From assembly GCA_013397075.1 (NCBI GenBank), contig VWZS01008195.1, positions 62,407 through 126,406 of the forward strand: a DNA stretch of 64,000 nucleotides, in the 5' to 3' direction. This document shows positions 14,201 to 28,326 of this stretch, one piece after another. The stretch comes from Rhabdornis inornatus (lineage: Eukaryota > Chordata > Aves > Passeriformes > Rhabdornithidae). Each line of letters starts with the position of its first letter. The stretch's first letter is position 1. The notes under the pieces were generated by a model. The model saw nothing but the letters and a program-made list of their open reading frames with translations, was not told where the DNA came from and did not search any database. A program made the translations under genes and the position numbers.

Positions 14201-17200
14201 CTGCTGCACTGCCAGGGCAGTGTTCACTATCATTGGGAACAGGAGCTAATGCACTGCAGCTGCCAGCATGTATGGGATCTGACAGGTCTAACAGACCCCC
14301 AAAAACCCACTGGAGAGGGCCCTGCAAGTGAAATGGCAGATCCAGATATTTTAATCTTTTGGTCTCTAGACATTTCAAGTCTTGGGATAACTCATGAAGA
14401 AGAGGGAAATGCTGTTAAGTACCCCAAAGAGTTCACCTGACATAATTTAGCGGGGAAAAAAAAATTAAAAAGTTGTGACATTTCTGGCTGCTGTGGGGGC
14501 AAGCTGCTAGAAAATAAGTGTTAAATCAACATAAATGCTCACTTTAAGTACAATCCAGCATTTCCTAACAGCTAACAAACATTAGTCAACATTTTCTGAT
14601 TCAGCATAATCGTCCAACAATCAGTACCTCCCTTTGTGAAAATCCAGCAATTCAGAAGTTGCATTTGAGGGCTGCCCACTTCTAGGCATTGCCAAATCTG
14701 ACTCAGGTTCATAGACATCACCACTTTTTAGGCCAGGTGTCCTTTCCTGTCGGCAATGGAGATTAACAGCACAGCTGTACCCACACCAAACCAAGGATTA
14801 TTCAGACCACCCTTTATTTCCTCCACCATCCTAAAACTTCTAATACAGTTGCATAAGATTGCACATAATTGTTGCTACTACTACTTCCTAAATGCAAACT
14901 GGTCAGACTCAATTATGCTCTACGTCCTGAAGTTGCAGACAATAAGGAACAAGGGCTCTTTCCTCAGAGGAGAATAAAAAAAGTGTAAATGGACTGGCAC
15001 GATTCTGAAGGTCAGTGGAAGTTCTTTCCACCTTGCCCCAAAATGTGTGACATACCTAAAACTGCAAAATTCACTATTGCTGGGGAGAGGGGGAAAAAGA
15101 GCCCTGCACTGTGGTGTAACTGGTTACAAAAGTGCTCCTCAGAATAAATGCCCTAACAGGCCCCAGGGGAACCATGAGTATAAAACTCACACTTGTTTGG
15201 ACACCATCTGCCAAGATATTAAAAATACAATTCCAGACACAAAAAGAAGCATGACAAATTCAAGAACCTGCCAAGCACAAGGGTTCTGAAATCTTGGTTC
15301 TGAGAGGCTAGGAAGAAAAGAACTAACAAGATGAGAAAGGCGTTGCTTGCCACAGATGGTCACTCCATAAATGTCTACGGTTCGAAGAAGAAAATAAGTC
15401 CAAACAATAGAGCATATTTGTACTTTTAAGAATCAGCACAATAGCTAGGTTTGAAGTACTTGTACTTCAAAATTATTTACTGCATACTCTTTTTCTGTAT
15501 AGAATGTCATTAGAATAGAATATTAGAATGTCGTTATATATATATCTGTCATTATACAGTAAATACTTTCGTCCAGAAACACATCCAAGCATTTACTCAT
15601 GGCTGCTCCTGACCACTCTCACATAGAGTTGTGTTCCTCAGAGACAACTCCACCCTGCACTTCAGACAAATGGTCAGTGTAAGGCACCATCAGCATCCCT
15701 GATTTCTACATAGTTAAACTTCAGTCCAAGCTGATACAGCTTTCCCTTCCTATTATTTGGGATTTAGAAATGATTCAGATTAAAATTTTCTTGTGAGTAC
15801 TAAAGTCAGAGGATAAAATGCCAACAGGCAGTTTACAGAAACTGTTACCTCTGAGAGCCAGGTTAAAAAAAGGATGTCTGTCCTGCACTAAGGCTGCTCT
15901 GGGCTGAGGGTTAACTGCACAGCAGTTTCCAAAGCAAGGATGGCAAAGCAAAAAAAAAAAAGAAAAAAAAAACACCTTAAAGAAGAAGCTACAGGCCCCA
16001 AAATACATCTTCCCACTACAAGGTATAGGATACAGGTGCATTTGCTAACATGCCAGAGTAATTTTGTCCCATGACTCTCCTATAAAGATGTCTACAGAGA
16101 CTATTCTTCATTCTAAATCTCTGGGGAGGTTTCTTCCTCCTGCCCTGCATCCCAGCCTTCTGTAGCAGAAACTGCTAAGAAAATAAACCTTATTCCTTAA
16201 TTTGGTATTTGAGCAAGTATTAGAGATGAGACAGGACTGTGGCTTTTGGTGAACTCCTGGACTGTCAATAAGGCTTTTAATTAATCAACCACTAATCCAT
16301 GTAACCTGAACAACAGGTTCAGCCGATGGCAGCAGCATCCTCAGAGAGAAGAGAGGAAACAGTGAGAGGATTTGCTCATTTTCTCACACTCCCCCTGCCT
16401 GGTGAAGCTGTTCTCCACCCCCTCCCTAGGTGGTATCCTGTGTGACAACCCTGTACTGCTTGAAAAAGGAGTGGGTACCAGGCTTCATACTGAGATAAGG
16501 CTCCACATTTAATTAGAGCACAGGGATTTGGTGCTAAACTGTCTCATCACTTGGGGGCTTAGCTGACCTCAGAACCTCAGCTTTCTGGGCTCAGAGATAA
16601 ATGGTTTTAAATGTTTCACCCAAATTCCCTTCCAGGCATGCTAGGGCACATTTCACTGCTGTCACCTGTCTTTTCTTACGTCAGCAAGAAAATGGATAGT
16701 CCAGTTAGCAAAGTACAGTCTGCAGCAGATGACCAACATTATAATGCCAGAGCACCTTCTCTTTATTACTTTCATCAGCAAATGAGTGGCTTTTGCTCTA
16801 CAATTGCAGAGGAGTAGCCAAGGCCCAGCATAGTGCCATAAATTGTGTCTCTTTGGAGTAGATGGAGCTTTTTTTTTGTTATTACTTCCAAACATCCTGC
16901 CACTGCAGCAGGATTTTTCAGTGCTCAGAAGTGAAGTTCCAGACCATTGGTGCAGGACTTTTACCAAGCCTCTCTGAGGTTTTTCGAGTAGAGTATAAGA
17001 ACTACCTCACACCTGCTTGAAAAATGTCAGCTTCACCCCAGTCTGCAGAGGCAGCAGAGCTCAGCCAACATAACCCAGGAGCCTTGAATTCACAGGGCCC
17101 TGGTGCTGACACAGGTGCAAACAAAGCCCCTTTCCGTAAGTGGGAAATGGGAGAAATTGGAGGAAACCCCTGGGTGACAGCGCTCCTCACTGGGGAGCTC

Positions 17201-18059
17201 AGCTGACTTGGGCAAGTATGTCCAGTGCAAATGCAGCTCTAAGTACTGTGAGCAGCCAGTGCTGAGTGCTGCCAGCTTCAGTCAGCAACAGTCTGCAGGT
17301 AGAAATAATGTCTGGCCTAAAAATACGAGGGCGGGAAAAAAAAAATGGTGGTGGACACACCCAACATATCAACAAATTCAGCAAAAATAAATTGTTTATA
17401 TAAAACCACAGTGGTGGCTGGATGGTTAAAATCATTCTCAGCTGGACTCCTGGGCTGTTGGATGACAGAGGAAGACAGGATGTGGTGTTGGCACTCCTTA
17501 ACTTCTGCATGCAGAAGAGGGAACCCTCTAAAGCAGGTTTGTGGGAAAGTCCGAGCACCACCCTCTCCAAGAATTAATGTCCACATATTTCTGCAAAAAT
17601 ACAGACAAACAAGGCCAGATGAATTCCAGGCTAAGTCCTCCAAGCACAACTGGAGATACCAGACAGGGCTGCACTGGTGTTTCTCGTGGCACAGCTCCTG
17701 CAAATTTACATGGCATGCTAAAAGAAAAGTGGAATTTCTGTAACACACAGGGCAAGAGCTGTCAGACCTGAGATTTACTATTGCAAAGCCCATTTCTCCT
17801 CTGTTAAGACACTAAGCATGCTGCTATTTCGGGCAAGTATCCCAAAGATAATACTTTTTGTTGCAGTGTGTATTACTTCTCTCATGTCTATTTTGCATTT
17901 CTAATCAAAGATCTATTTGTTGCTTAGCTGAGCAAACCCTGATACCTTTTTCACTGGGGACTTGCTTGGATATATTCAATCCAAGCCACGATGGAAAGAT
18001 GTTTCCAAACCGAATGATTTCTAAGAGCAGCAAGGGGGAGAACAAAAGGAGAAGGAGAT
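11223..18059. other. Intergenic DNA, no gene recognised
   Basis: AT-rich sequence without recognisable exons. A 24-bp direct repeat lies at 13724-13766, and A-rich runs lie near 15949-15971 and 17336-17345. Open frames here, such as 13218-13562 and 17317-17793, have no recognisable domain or splice context. Conserved noncoding elements may be present but cannot be recognised without an alignment. Confidence 0.45.
13724..13766. repeat. Short tandem direct repeat, 24-bp period
   Basis: A 19-base word (GAATTTTATTCCATATCTT) occurs at 13724-13742 and again at 13748-13766, a period of 24 bases. This is a small local duplication. Confidence 0.8.
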
Positions 18060-18420
18060 GCTGGGTGAAACAGCACAGCAGCGAGCCCCGGTCAAGATGC
18101 CCTGGGGGTAGGAGTGGCAGAAGGGCGGTGGTTTTGCACGGGCACTGCGGTAGCAGCTGGTAATGACCGTGATCACCTGATCCCTCACTCCTGAGAGGTA
18201 ACAGATTCCCTCCATGCCGGGTTGTGTTTTTCCGACGTGGGAAGAGCTCCCCCAGGCTGCGGCGGGTTCCGGCCGAGCGGCCCCCGGGAGGCGGGCGGTG
18301 CCAGTTCCCAGACAGCCTTTGGGAACACCTGGCAGCACCCAGGGTAAAAGGGACAACTCTGCCAGCCCTTGTCATCCTCGCTGTTTGCTGAAGGCGTGCG
18401 ACCGGCTGATCAGTTTGATT
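18060..18420. promoter_or_regulatory. Isolated CpG-rich block, possible orphan promoter
   Basis: This block is clearly richer in GC and CpG than the AT-rich DNA around it. The core at about 18229-18300 has roughly ten CpG dinucleotides in some 75 bases, including CCGAGCGGCC and GGCGGGCGG. Dense unmethylated CpG in vertebrate DNA usually marks a promoter. No coding first exon can be recognised on either strand, so a noncoding transcript start, an unannotated first exon or an enhancer are all possible. A GC-rich repeat relic is the main alternative. Confidence 0.4.
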
Positions 18421-21400
18421 TCTCTTTGTCTGCATCGGACCTCTTTAAAGCTGCCAGGCATCTGCTGCTCATTCCAGCCTCACGAGCCTCTCCCTCCCTC
18501 TGCCTTCTTGGATGTTTGCCATTTCTGTTTCTCGGTTCCAATTCCGCAGCACTCTCCCTTCCCTCTTCAGATCCCCCAGCCCCAGTCCTTTCTCCTCCCT
18601 GCATGTTGTGCATTTCAAGAGAAAATAATGAGTTATTCAGACACAAAAATCTATACATCTTCTGGATTAAATAAATACCAGGTCGTGTTCGACTCTGTGT
18701 AGAGAGGATGTATATATATCCTGAGTTTCTGTCTCTTTAATATGGTATCCTTGGCAACATGGATTTTCATGTTGGAGATACAACTCCCACAGCTTTTCTT
18801 CTTTTAATATAAAGATTAACCTTTGCACATAATCTGAAATTTTAAGGAAGTTCATAACCTCATTATGCCTAAACTCCATGAATTATTCATTTGTCTGCTA
18901 GTGAGATCAGATTTAATTACATTTGAGGGGCATCTTGTACAGAATTAAATGTTGACATCCTCATTTGCCTTAGTTGGAGCTTTAAACGCAACAGATATTG
19001 GCCTTTAAATATACATACATACACATGGCATTAGTTAAAAAGTTAAATTTAAAATATACCAATACCTCATACAACTAAACAATAAGCATGTTTACTTGTT
19101 TGTATATTAAATCCAACACAACTTTATCTCCATTACTACAAAATTAAACAAATTAATACTACCTATGCAGAATGTGGCTGTGAGTCATATAAAATGTTTA
19201 TCTACTCTGGGAGATCAGTTTCTTAAACAGCTATAGGCTGATGTCAGCCATCAAAGAACATGTATCAATAACAAAGTCACAGCCTTTTGTCATATTTGGC
19301 ATGCCTTAAATTCAAATTCAAAAGAGAGACTTAAATTGTAATCACTGTTAGTTGTCTGTGTAACCACTTTACAGAACACTTACTCTGAAATACTGATGAA
19401 AAGCATCTTACAAGAGCTATAATAATAACAATAATATAAATGCTTCCACCCTTTCAAAGAAATTAAATGCCAAAACTTAAAATGCAATCAATGTTTTCAC
19501 CCCACCAAAATTTATTTTAAGGACAACACCCCCCTGCATTGAGCTAAATTCATACACATGTGTAACCCAGAAGATTTTGGTGTAGCCATTCCCCAGTAAA
19601 ACTAGAACCATATCCCAGTTAAGCCACCCTATCATTTCTCTGTACTGAGAGCTTTAATTTTGGGGTTTATTTTATTTGGGACTGCTAATGCAAATCAAAA
19701 TTTCCTGACAGCAAGCACTCTTGTTTGTAGGGCCTGATGCACAGGTTGCTTCCCTTGACAGCCAAATGAGATACAGCCACCTTATCCCTCACCCCCAGAG
19801 CCTGAGACGAGACTTGGCAGGGGAAGAATTTGCACTGCCTCCGTTTTTCTGCCTAAAAGTTGATGACACTGTTTTTTTTTTTTCTACAGCATTTCAAGCC
19901 TTACTGAGAACAGCCCTCTTTAAAAGGCTGCCATTCTTCTTAACTGCTTAGTGTAATTCTAAAGCCAAAAAGACAGGTTGGTTTTCACTTGTATTTCCTG
20001 GTAGTTTGATTTTGTTGTGGTTTTCCTGGGGTTTCTTTTTTTTTGTTTTGGTTTTTGCAAATGGAAATAAGAATACCTTGTGTATATGTGAACTGGGTTT
20101 GTGTGGCCAGGTTTTGGTAGCAGGGTGGGTACAGGGGTGGCGTGTCTGGCATCCAGCAGGGTCAACCCACTACTATCTGAAAATCTCCCTGAATATTTGC
20201 CTTTTCCAAGACACACAGAAAGGATATGGAGAGCAAGCTAAGCACCCAATTCCTTCAAGCACTACCCCTTCAAAACCTGCAGCTGCCTTAGTTCAAATTT
20301 ACAGCTGCACGTTCAAAAACTGATTTGACTGGGAAGCAAACATAACATTTGGTGACATATAAAGGATAAGGCTTCCCAAACCTCTGCATAAAGCCAGCAG
20401 CAGGCCGCTGGACCTCACTGCCATAACCAGTGTGAACACACAAAAAACACCTGTTGTGGGTTTATCCCAGGTTACAGTGCATAGTTTAAATGTGTGTGGC
20501 TGCAAAACCAGAACAGACCCCAAAAATTGCTCTCATTCTCCTACCCAACATCTTTTTATATCCACAAAGATTTACATGTGAAGTAATTTTCAAGTCTACC
20601 CTGGTGGTTTCTTCCTGTGAGACTCCTTCTTGTGGCTTGTTTCCCATTGCAAGGCAATAAAATGGATAACATTATATTTTAATACTTTAATATACAATGC
20701 TTTATTGTTTAGTGAAATATTAATGAGTCCTCAATGCATCCTTATATAACAACTGTAGGTGTCTAGGCTGCCTGCTTACTTCAAAACTGCTACATTGCAT
20801 AAATTTATGTTTTCTGCTACTTTTCTAAATGCATCATTTTCTGATGGGAACTCCTTGCCTCTGATAAATAAAAAGATTTTGTGGATGATGTTCTTCACAT
20901 AGCAGCACTCTGAGGACAGGGGTCTTTGAGCCCAAAGTCTTGCTGGGATTCATAGGAGGATTTCAGGGTGCACAAAGATTACCCTGACTCCTGCAGTATC
21001 CCAGTAAATGTAATATTCCCTCCTTTCACAAACAAGGATATTGCATTATACAAATATGTTCTTTCAGAGGCCACAACTCAAATACACATTTAGCCAGGCA
21101 CTCCAGCAAGAAATTTAGCACAAGCTAAAATCCCAGTGGTCTTATATTTGTGCCAAATATGAAGCCTCAACAGGACTTCAAACATGTGCTTGATGCTAAA
21201 TCCATAGTGGGCCTGGCTGAGCTGAGACAGGTTCAGACATGGGCATGGATGGGCTCTCCCAATCTGTGGGAAGTTGCAGCTTTTCCCTACTGACATCAGG
21301 AGGATGCAAGAAAGGCACCTGCAAAGGAATTGTATGATTAGAGCCAGAACATGCATCAGAGCAAGAGTTTCACTCTGTTTTGGGGTTTCCTTTTTTTTTT

Positions 21401-24400
21401 ACTAAAAGCAGATAAGATACTTTTCCATATGGGAAAATTTGAATTTTCAAATTTATCTGTTCAAAAAGACTCTCCATTTACTTGGTGTCTGATCTCCATT
21501 CCTTCCTTATTCCAAATCCCAAGGTGTATTATTTTTCAGTGCACGTAACACACATGATACATGAAAATTTCACACAAGTTTTCTGAGATTTTGATGGTAA
21601 AGAGCATAAAGTCTATTTACCACCCTATGACAAGAAAGGCTAAAAACCAGCTACCAGGCTTTAGAAGCCAGGGGCCCTCCTAGGTGCTACTGACATGTTC
21701 TGGAGGAGCAGTACCTCTCAGATCTTTCAGTTAGCTTTTTCTACTAAGAAAAGCTAAAATAGAGACATTTCTTGCCACCTTGCAGGGGCAGTTTTCTTCT
21801 GTGAGCAGCTGCCATGCTCCTTCAAGCTCCCTGTGCAAAGGATGCTCTAGTTTTGCACGTCCTTACTCACCACTATAACCTCAAGATGTCTACAACAAGG
21901 AACACATGGCACAGTCCTCCAAACTCAGTGTCTGCTTGGTGAAGAAATCCTCTCCTGTTTTTAAAGGATGGGATTGTTACCTGGGGGCGTTTGACACTTT
22001 GAAAAGTCAAACAGTTTATTGATATCACCTGAAAATGGACCAAAAAATATAAAATAGGAGACTCCAACCTCCATGATTTGTTCAAGATCATGCAGCCAGA
22101 ACTAGTAAAGACTATCTACTCTCTTGATTTGATGAAATTCAAGTATTTGAAAGCACTGACCAGAGCTGAGAGTAGCAAATTGTGTCTAAAACTGTGCCTT
22201 TATGAGCCCATCCAGCTCCCACAAAAATCAATAAGATCCTGCCCATGTTTATCTCAGAGCCTAGAAGACAGATTCCCTTCCTGGGAGTGATCCTTCACAA
22301 CAGAGCTGCCTGAGCAAAGAAAAGGGATAAATTATTTCCCCAGCATACATGTTCCCTGGGCCAAATGCTCCGAGGTGCTCTCTGCCACACAGACACAGCA
22401 CAACTGCCCCGTTTTCCAAAAGCTTTGTGCAGGTGTGTGGTCTGCAGGTTAGCACAGTTTTCACCCTGAGCCTGAAAAGCCTTCCCTCTCTAAAAATACT
22501 AAAAATATGGAAAGTCAAGAAAGAGATTTTTAAAAAAATTAAAAATTAACCTGGCATGATTTAGGAAGAAAAAAAAATAGTAGGAACTTAAAGCCATTTC
22601 AGATTTCATGGATAAGGAGAATGAAAGGGATGCACAGCCATTCTCCTGAGACTTTTGCCCTCCCCTCTGAGCAGCTGCTAATTTTTTCTACAAACACTGT
22701 TATTCTGTCTAACCCAGCAAGGAGCAATGCTGAGCCCCTCACTGTTCCTAAAATTAGCAGAGCTCATTGATGTCACCTGGAGTTAAGGCTGCTGATTTTT
22801 AATCCCCTCTGATCTATTTCAGAACCCCTGGTTGTGGTGGTATGAAAGTCACTCAAGCTCTGAGTTCACTTTTGTTGTATTTCCCCTATGGATAGGCAGG
22901 GCCCTGCTGTGGAGAGACCTGGAATGAACTCTGAGATCCCCTTATGAGTGGCAATCCCTGGATTTTAACAGGGCTGAGTTTTCAATCAGGCCCTTCAGAA
23001 GGCACCTTTCTGTATGGCAAAATCTCTGCAGAATTCAGAGGCTTGAGCTGAGCCCTCCACACTCCTTGCTTCAGTACCTCCCTATCTACACAAATTTCTT
23101 CCACGAGATCTCACTTTGTTTTGCATTACACAATTTGAACATCACAGCTGAGGGCCCTGCTAGCCTTTCTCTTTGGGAATATTATATTGTCACTTGTCAG
23201 GATTTGGCTTTGGAGCCATCGCAAAGAAGACATTGGAGATAGGAAACAAGAAAAGAGTGAAGATGGTGCTTCAATTCAGAAACCTGCTGCAGCCCCAAAT
23301 TAGCTGGCACAAACCACTTTTTGCAGGAAGAGGGCTGAAGGCTGAAAAAATCCCCTCAGGATGCTCACAAGGATTAACAACAGGCTCAGGTAAGAGGTGG
23401 AGGTGCTCAAAGGGGTTTCAATAGAAACAGATTTTGCTTTTTGTTGGCTCCATAAGCCTGACATCATTCTTTGTGACAGTGGGCTAGAAATTTTATTCAC
23501 ACTTCATGCCAATTCCTGTTATGCATGTTAATTTTGGTTGCCTGTAGTAGGGTGTCTTGTTGATGTCACTTATTTTCTGCAGTGCCACTGCCTGTAAGCA
23601 TTTTGTTGGAAACTCAGCTTCCAAAAGCTAAACAACCTGGGAAGGTCAATCCAGGAAACACAGATTCAAAACATGAAGTGGAACAATGCAGAATTTCCCC
23701 CTATCTTAAGGTGTATTTAAATACCTTGAGGAGGATGTTGCGTAAAGTTTGCCAGCAAAACCACGTGGCTGGAATACGAACAAAACTGCACCAAATCAAC
23801 CTTGAAATAAAACTGATCCTGTCACCAGTGGTGTAATAGCAATTAGGGACTGGGAAAGAGTATAAGGGGAAGTTTTAGAGTCGTTCACTGGAGACATTAG
23901 GACAAGATTATCCTAATCTTCAATTGTAATATCTTCTTTAATGACAGAGGCAGTGAGATCAAATGTTTTAGCGCATTCTTACCAATAAAAATGGGATTTC
24001 TTATGGTAGTCTCTAAAAAGCACTAAAACCTATTGCGCTTTTGTAGTTGTGATGTTGTTTTCAAACAAAAAAGGCAGTGGCTTCCCAAATCCTGGCTCCA
24101 GCCTACTCCCTTAGTGACGTGCATTCAGCTTTATTCATTGCTTCTACAAAACATCATTATTCAGTCATACCGGCAGTCAAAAAAACATGAGTAAAGGTTT
24201 TTTAAAGTGATGTTTGCTTCACTCAGTTCAATCCTAATATTCAGATGTTTTACAGTACCTTTGGTGTCCTAAAATGAAAGTTTTACTTTGGACTGCAGCA
24301 GAATTCAGCTTCTTGGGAAACTCTTCCATTGCACACTTTCTATTTCCTATCGTAATACGAAATATGTTTTTGAAGACAACTGCATATACATCAAATCCCT

Positions 24401-26150
24401 GAACAGTTCTTTTAAGGCACAAAAGAAGCTGGGGGTTGCACTGAAACTTTTAGAGTTGTTATCAAACTTTAAGTGTTTTGCAGCTCAGAAGTTATACTAA
24501 ATATAAAGGCCAGAGAGACACCTTTTTGTCTTTCCTCTAAAAACACAGCCTTCTCTTCCTAAAAAAGCTCCAAGCTGAGAAGAAAATTAACTCATTCTTA
24601 CAAGGATGATGGTGAGCAAAGTAACAGCTCCCAGAAGACAGCATCTTCTTGAAGCAATTTTTTTTAAATTTTAAAATATGGCAGGGGTCCAAAGAAAAAG
24701 CTTTACAAAAAAAAACATTATTTCATTACGTCACCTTTTACTCACATATATGTGAAAAATAATGGTGGTTTCTGTTATAAAGGAGACACAATGGGCAGTA
24801 AATTCAGTGTGCCGTGGCAAATGTCAGGTGGAGGTGCGAACACCAGCTCTTGAACTTGCCAGCATGAACACCACTTTTAATTTCTCATGCTCAGCCATGT
24901 GATGAGCTTACCTCAACTCAAGCTCTTAGTCCTGTTGGAGTGGGAAATGCTATATCTCAGCAGAGCAGCTGCCCTCCCTACCTGCTGTTGGTTGAGAGAA
25001 AGGAAGATTCATGACTTTTTCTTCCTCTCCCTCTCTGCTTCCTCTCTTTGTGTTTGGTCACTGGAAACTGCGCCCGCCATGCAAGGACACAGCTGCTCAG
25101 CTGTTGTAATTTCAGTAAGACTACCAAGGACGCTTTGCAAAAGCCTGGGCAATTTAGCTGCCCGTCACATCCTTGCTCCTCCTCAAACACATTCCTTCAA
25201 AAATGTTACTGGTAGGTTCACTGTCACAGCTTTTGTCCAGAGGTAGGCAACTTATACACATAAGTTGCATACACATAAAAACAATGAAAGAAGGTAATCA
25301 GGCTTTTCATATGTAAACTTTCAAATAGAAGTGGAAACAAAGAAAGAACTGTAATTAAATTTTCCCAGGCAACCCCCTTTGTCATTCCAAAAAACTTATG
25401 CCAATTAATACTAAATATAATATTCCAAAGAAATTCTAATAACATTAACACAATTTTACCACCCTTCAAAGAAGAATTTTGTTAGATATAAGTCAGTACT
25501 GAAGGCATTTGAGCACAAGTTTTCAAGAACAATATATATATTGTATCATAAATTCTATATACTAAATCTGGAGGGTGGCATTTTAAGACAAAGAGACACT
25601 AAATTTTTTTGTTTTGGCTGACCCCATTTTGATTATAGAATTGACAATAAGCTGTAAACACGATAATTTCTCCTGTTTGCATTTTAGTTGCTATCAAGTG
25701 CTAAGATAGCAGGGTAGATACTTTGATATAAATACAAATCTAATTCCAAAACTAATAAACAAAGTCAGTGGGATATTGTCTAGAAAATGTAATCAAATAA
25801 TATTATCATCTCCCAAATTTTCCAAGAGGCTGAACAAATCATGTTACGAAGCTGCAGTGCTCATTTACATTCCGTGCCCTTACCTGGCTTCTCCCACTTG
25901 AACTCCTCTACTCAGTTCACAGAGAGAGTCCCAGCTCCCTTTGGGTATCAAAGATAGTCTCTAAAAAGCAAGGCCATGTCACCATCTTCCAGTTTTTTCC
26001 CTCATTTAAGCTTGGAGCTGTACTAGGAGCATAGGTTGATGTGTGTGCTCTCAGCGTCACCTTGTCACATGTGCTGGGGCTCGTGTGACAGCATCTCAGG
26101 GACCTTCTAGAGCATTCAACATGAGGCACACACTTTACTTGGAAGTGGAC
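18421..26150. other. Intergenic DNA, no gene recognised
   Basis: AT-rich sequence with no recognisable exon or RNA gene. It includes a poly-T run at 19871-19882 and an AT palindromic stretch near 25531-25545. No clear transposon consensus was seen. Confidence 0.45.
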
Positions 26151-26824
26151 TGTCCTGGTTTAGGGCAAATTTGGGAGGAAACCTCTGAGTGGGGTCCCTC
26201 CAAGAAACAGATACAAGTAGTTTTTCTTTTTATTGGTTCAGGAAAAAAATATATTTTCTTGGAGAGAAGTGGGAAAAAAAACTGTTTATTTAACAATCAA
26301 AACACTTCTTAGCACAAAAATGAACAATACTAAACAGTAAACTTTTTGCTGCTTCGAAGAGATGACAGATTTAAAAGAGTTCCTTCTGTGGGTTGCTCGG
26401 TTTACTCAGTTTGCTCTTAGTCCCTCCGGTGCTAGGAAATGCTGTGGCCCGGGTCAGGCCTGGTGGGCCACAGATGAGAGGTCCCAGTGCTCTCGGGGAT
26501 TTTAGTCCAGAGCAGGTTTAAACAACTCCAAGAAAAAGAGAAAAGAGGAAAAAAACTAAACTGCAGTCCAGGGAACTTTTTTGCCTCAGTTAGTCAGAAA
26601 AAACAACTAAAACAAAAAGAATTTTTTTCCCACTGTCCACTGCAGGCAGAACAGTCTGTGAGAAGAATGCAGGGGAGCCGGGTGCAGACTTTGATAACAA
26701 AACTCTGCACTTCTTCTCTCCCCCTTCACTCCAGGAACTAGTTTTAAAGCTGCAGGATTTAAATATTCAACCAACAGAACAGACGATTTTGAGGATACAA
26801 GCATCATAAAGTCACCCCAAGACA
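26151..26824 (-). mobile_element. Solo LTR of an endogenous retrovirus
   Basis: The element opens TGTCCTGGTTTAGGG, closes CACCCCAAGACA, and is bracketed by identical 5-bp target duplications, tggac, at 26146-26150 and 26825-26829. Read on the minus strand it has a TATTTAAA box near 26766-26759 and AATAAA signals at 26290-26285 and 26234-26229. That leaves a U5 of about 75 bases, which is a credible LTR layout. No gag, pol or env remnant is adjacent, so it most likely arose by LTR-LTR recombination. The perfect duplication suggests a fairly recent insertion. The opening resembles LTRs common in songbirds, which is recalled rather than searched. Confidence 0.85.
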
Positions 26825-27611
26825 TGGACACATATCAAAAACACCTCCTTTGAACATGACATGTAGAAAATAAACACCACAATCAGCAAAATGCACTCAA
26901 ACATCATTTTTTCAGTAAAGGTGACTGTTTCTGCCCCTCCCCAGGTTCTGGATAATTACTATTAATTATTTGACGTTCTGTTGCTTTTGGGTAGGAGCAC
27001 AAAGAGCTGTTTCCCACTTAAGTTCTGGAAATTGGAGCATACAGAGGGTTTTTGCCAATTGTACCACTCACCAAAGGGGCTGCTAGCATCTCAGGCAGCT
27101 TCCTCTTTTTAGCCTGAAAGGTTTTTCTCTGCAGCTGAAGGGAGTCCCTCCCAGCTCATTAACTCCAAAATGAAATTAAGGGCATCCTAATCCACCAAGT
27201 AAATCCTACATAGCCAAACACTCCTCTAAAATTTTGACACAAAATTTTGCACACAATAGCACTAAAATAATAAAGGAAACAATACACAGACAGCTTTGCT
27301 ATTTTTTAACAAATCCTTGCCCAATTTATATCCTAAGGACAGTAAACCATCAAAGACAATTCAAAAGTCAATTTGACAGTATCACCCTTGCTAATGCAAC
27401 CAGAAATTCCTCTGGTTTTTTTTGAAAGGAAGTTAGGCTGGAAAAAAGTGTATCCACTATCAAAGGGAAATGCCTCAGCCAGCACCCTCCTCTGCAGCAT
27501 TTCCACTATCCCACTTCTAATTCCATGCTCTCCAGTGCTACCAGGGAGGCACTTTTGGAGAAGAGAGGGAAAAAAAAACCTCAGATGAAGTATATTTAGC
27601 TCTTGGGTTTG
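26825..27611. other. Spacer between two solo LTRs
   Basis: AT-rich DNA with no recognised gene. It holds the outer target duplication of each neighbouring LTR, tggac at 26825-26829 and gtttg at 27607-27611. Confidence 0.5.
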
Positions 27612-28326
27612 TGTCTTGGTTTGAAAGACAGGTATTTGCTAAAGAAAGGCAAGGACCCCTTTTTTCTGAGATGGAGAATGCAACCCCCCTCCCTTCTAAT
27701 TATTATAGTTGCAAATCAGAGGCTTTCAGGCAGAAGATACGGGGATAGGAATAACAGTTCTTTACTAATATATCTAACAAGGCAAACAGCAGAAGCAACA
27801 ACAGCTATAAAGATTGACAACAAAACAGAACAGTATAGCTCAGTTCGAGTCCCTCTGGCCACAGGCCCTCTCTCTCTGCGCTCAGTTCCCGGTGCTGTGT
27901 GGGCAGGGCAGGTCCCGTGCCGCTGAAGAGGGCTCTGTGATGGCGGCGGCGACAGCCCAGGTGTGAGAAGGGGATGGAGGGGAGACTCTCTCCTCACGGT
28001 GTCAGTCATGGTGCCTGGCAGAGTGCCCTTGAGGTAGTAGGATGAAGCGGGAAGGCAGCATTGCGATGTCCGACAGCAGGGAACGTGGCTCCCGGCATTG
28101 GGATGGCAGGGAAGATGCTGGGTAGGAGCCCCGGCCGTCTTCAGTCCACCCCAGGAGCCAGAGAGAGAGCGCGCCCAGGCCCCTGCCCCCCTTTCCTTTT
28201 CCGGTCTCCCCTTATCCCCCACCCTCTGCGAGGGAAAACCTATTGGTATTAAGGTGTAGCCACAAATACTTATAACAAATAGAGAAAATTCCACAGAAAG
28301 AAAAGGGAAAAATTCAACCCCCAACA
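27612..28326 (-). mobile_element. Solo LTR of an endogenous retrovirus
   Basis: The element opens TGTCTTGGTTTGAAAGACAG and closes CAACCCCCAACA. Both sides carry the same 5-bp duplication, gtttg, at 27607-27611 and 28327-28331. The central 27840-28200 stretch is GC-rich. The 202-codon minus-strand frame through it (27716-28324) is not a retroviral protein and looks like chance. On the minus strand a TTATAAGTA motif near 28274-28266 and an AGTAAA near 27766-27761 suggest that orientation, but this is tentative. No internal retroviral genes are present. Confidence 0.85.

Noticed and set aside
27716..28324. A 202-codon minus-strand open frame
   Set aside because: It lies wholly inside the solo LTR at 27612-28326 and matches no protein I recognise; its length follows from the GC-rich LTR.
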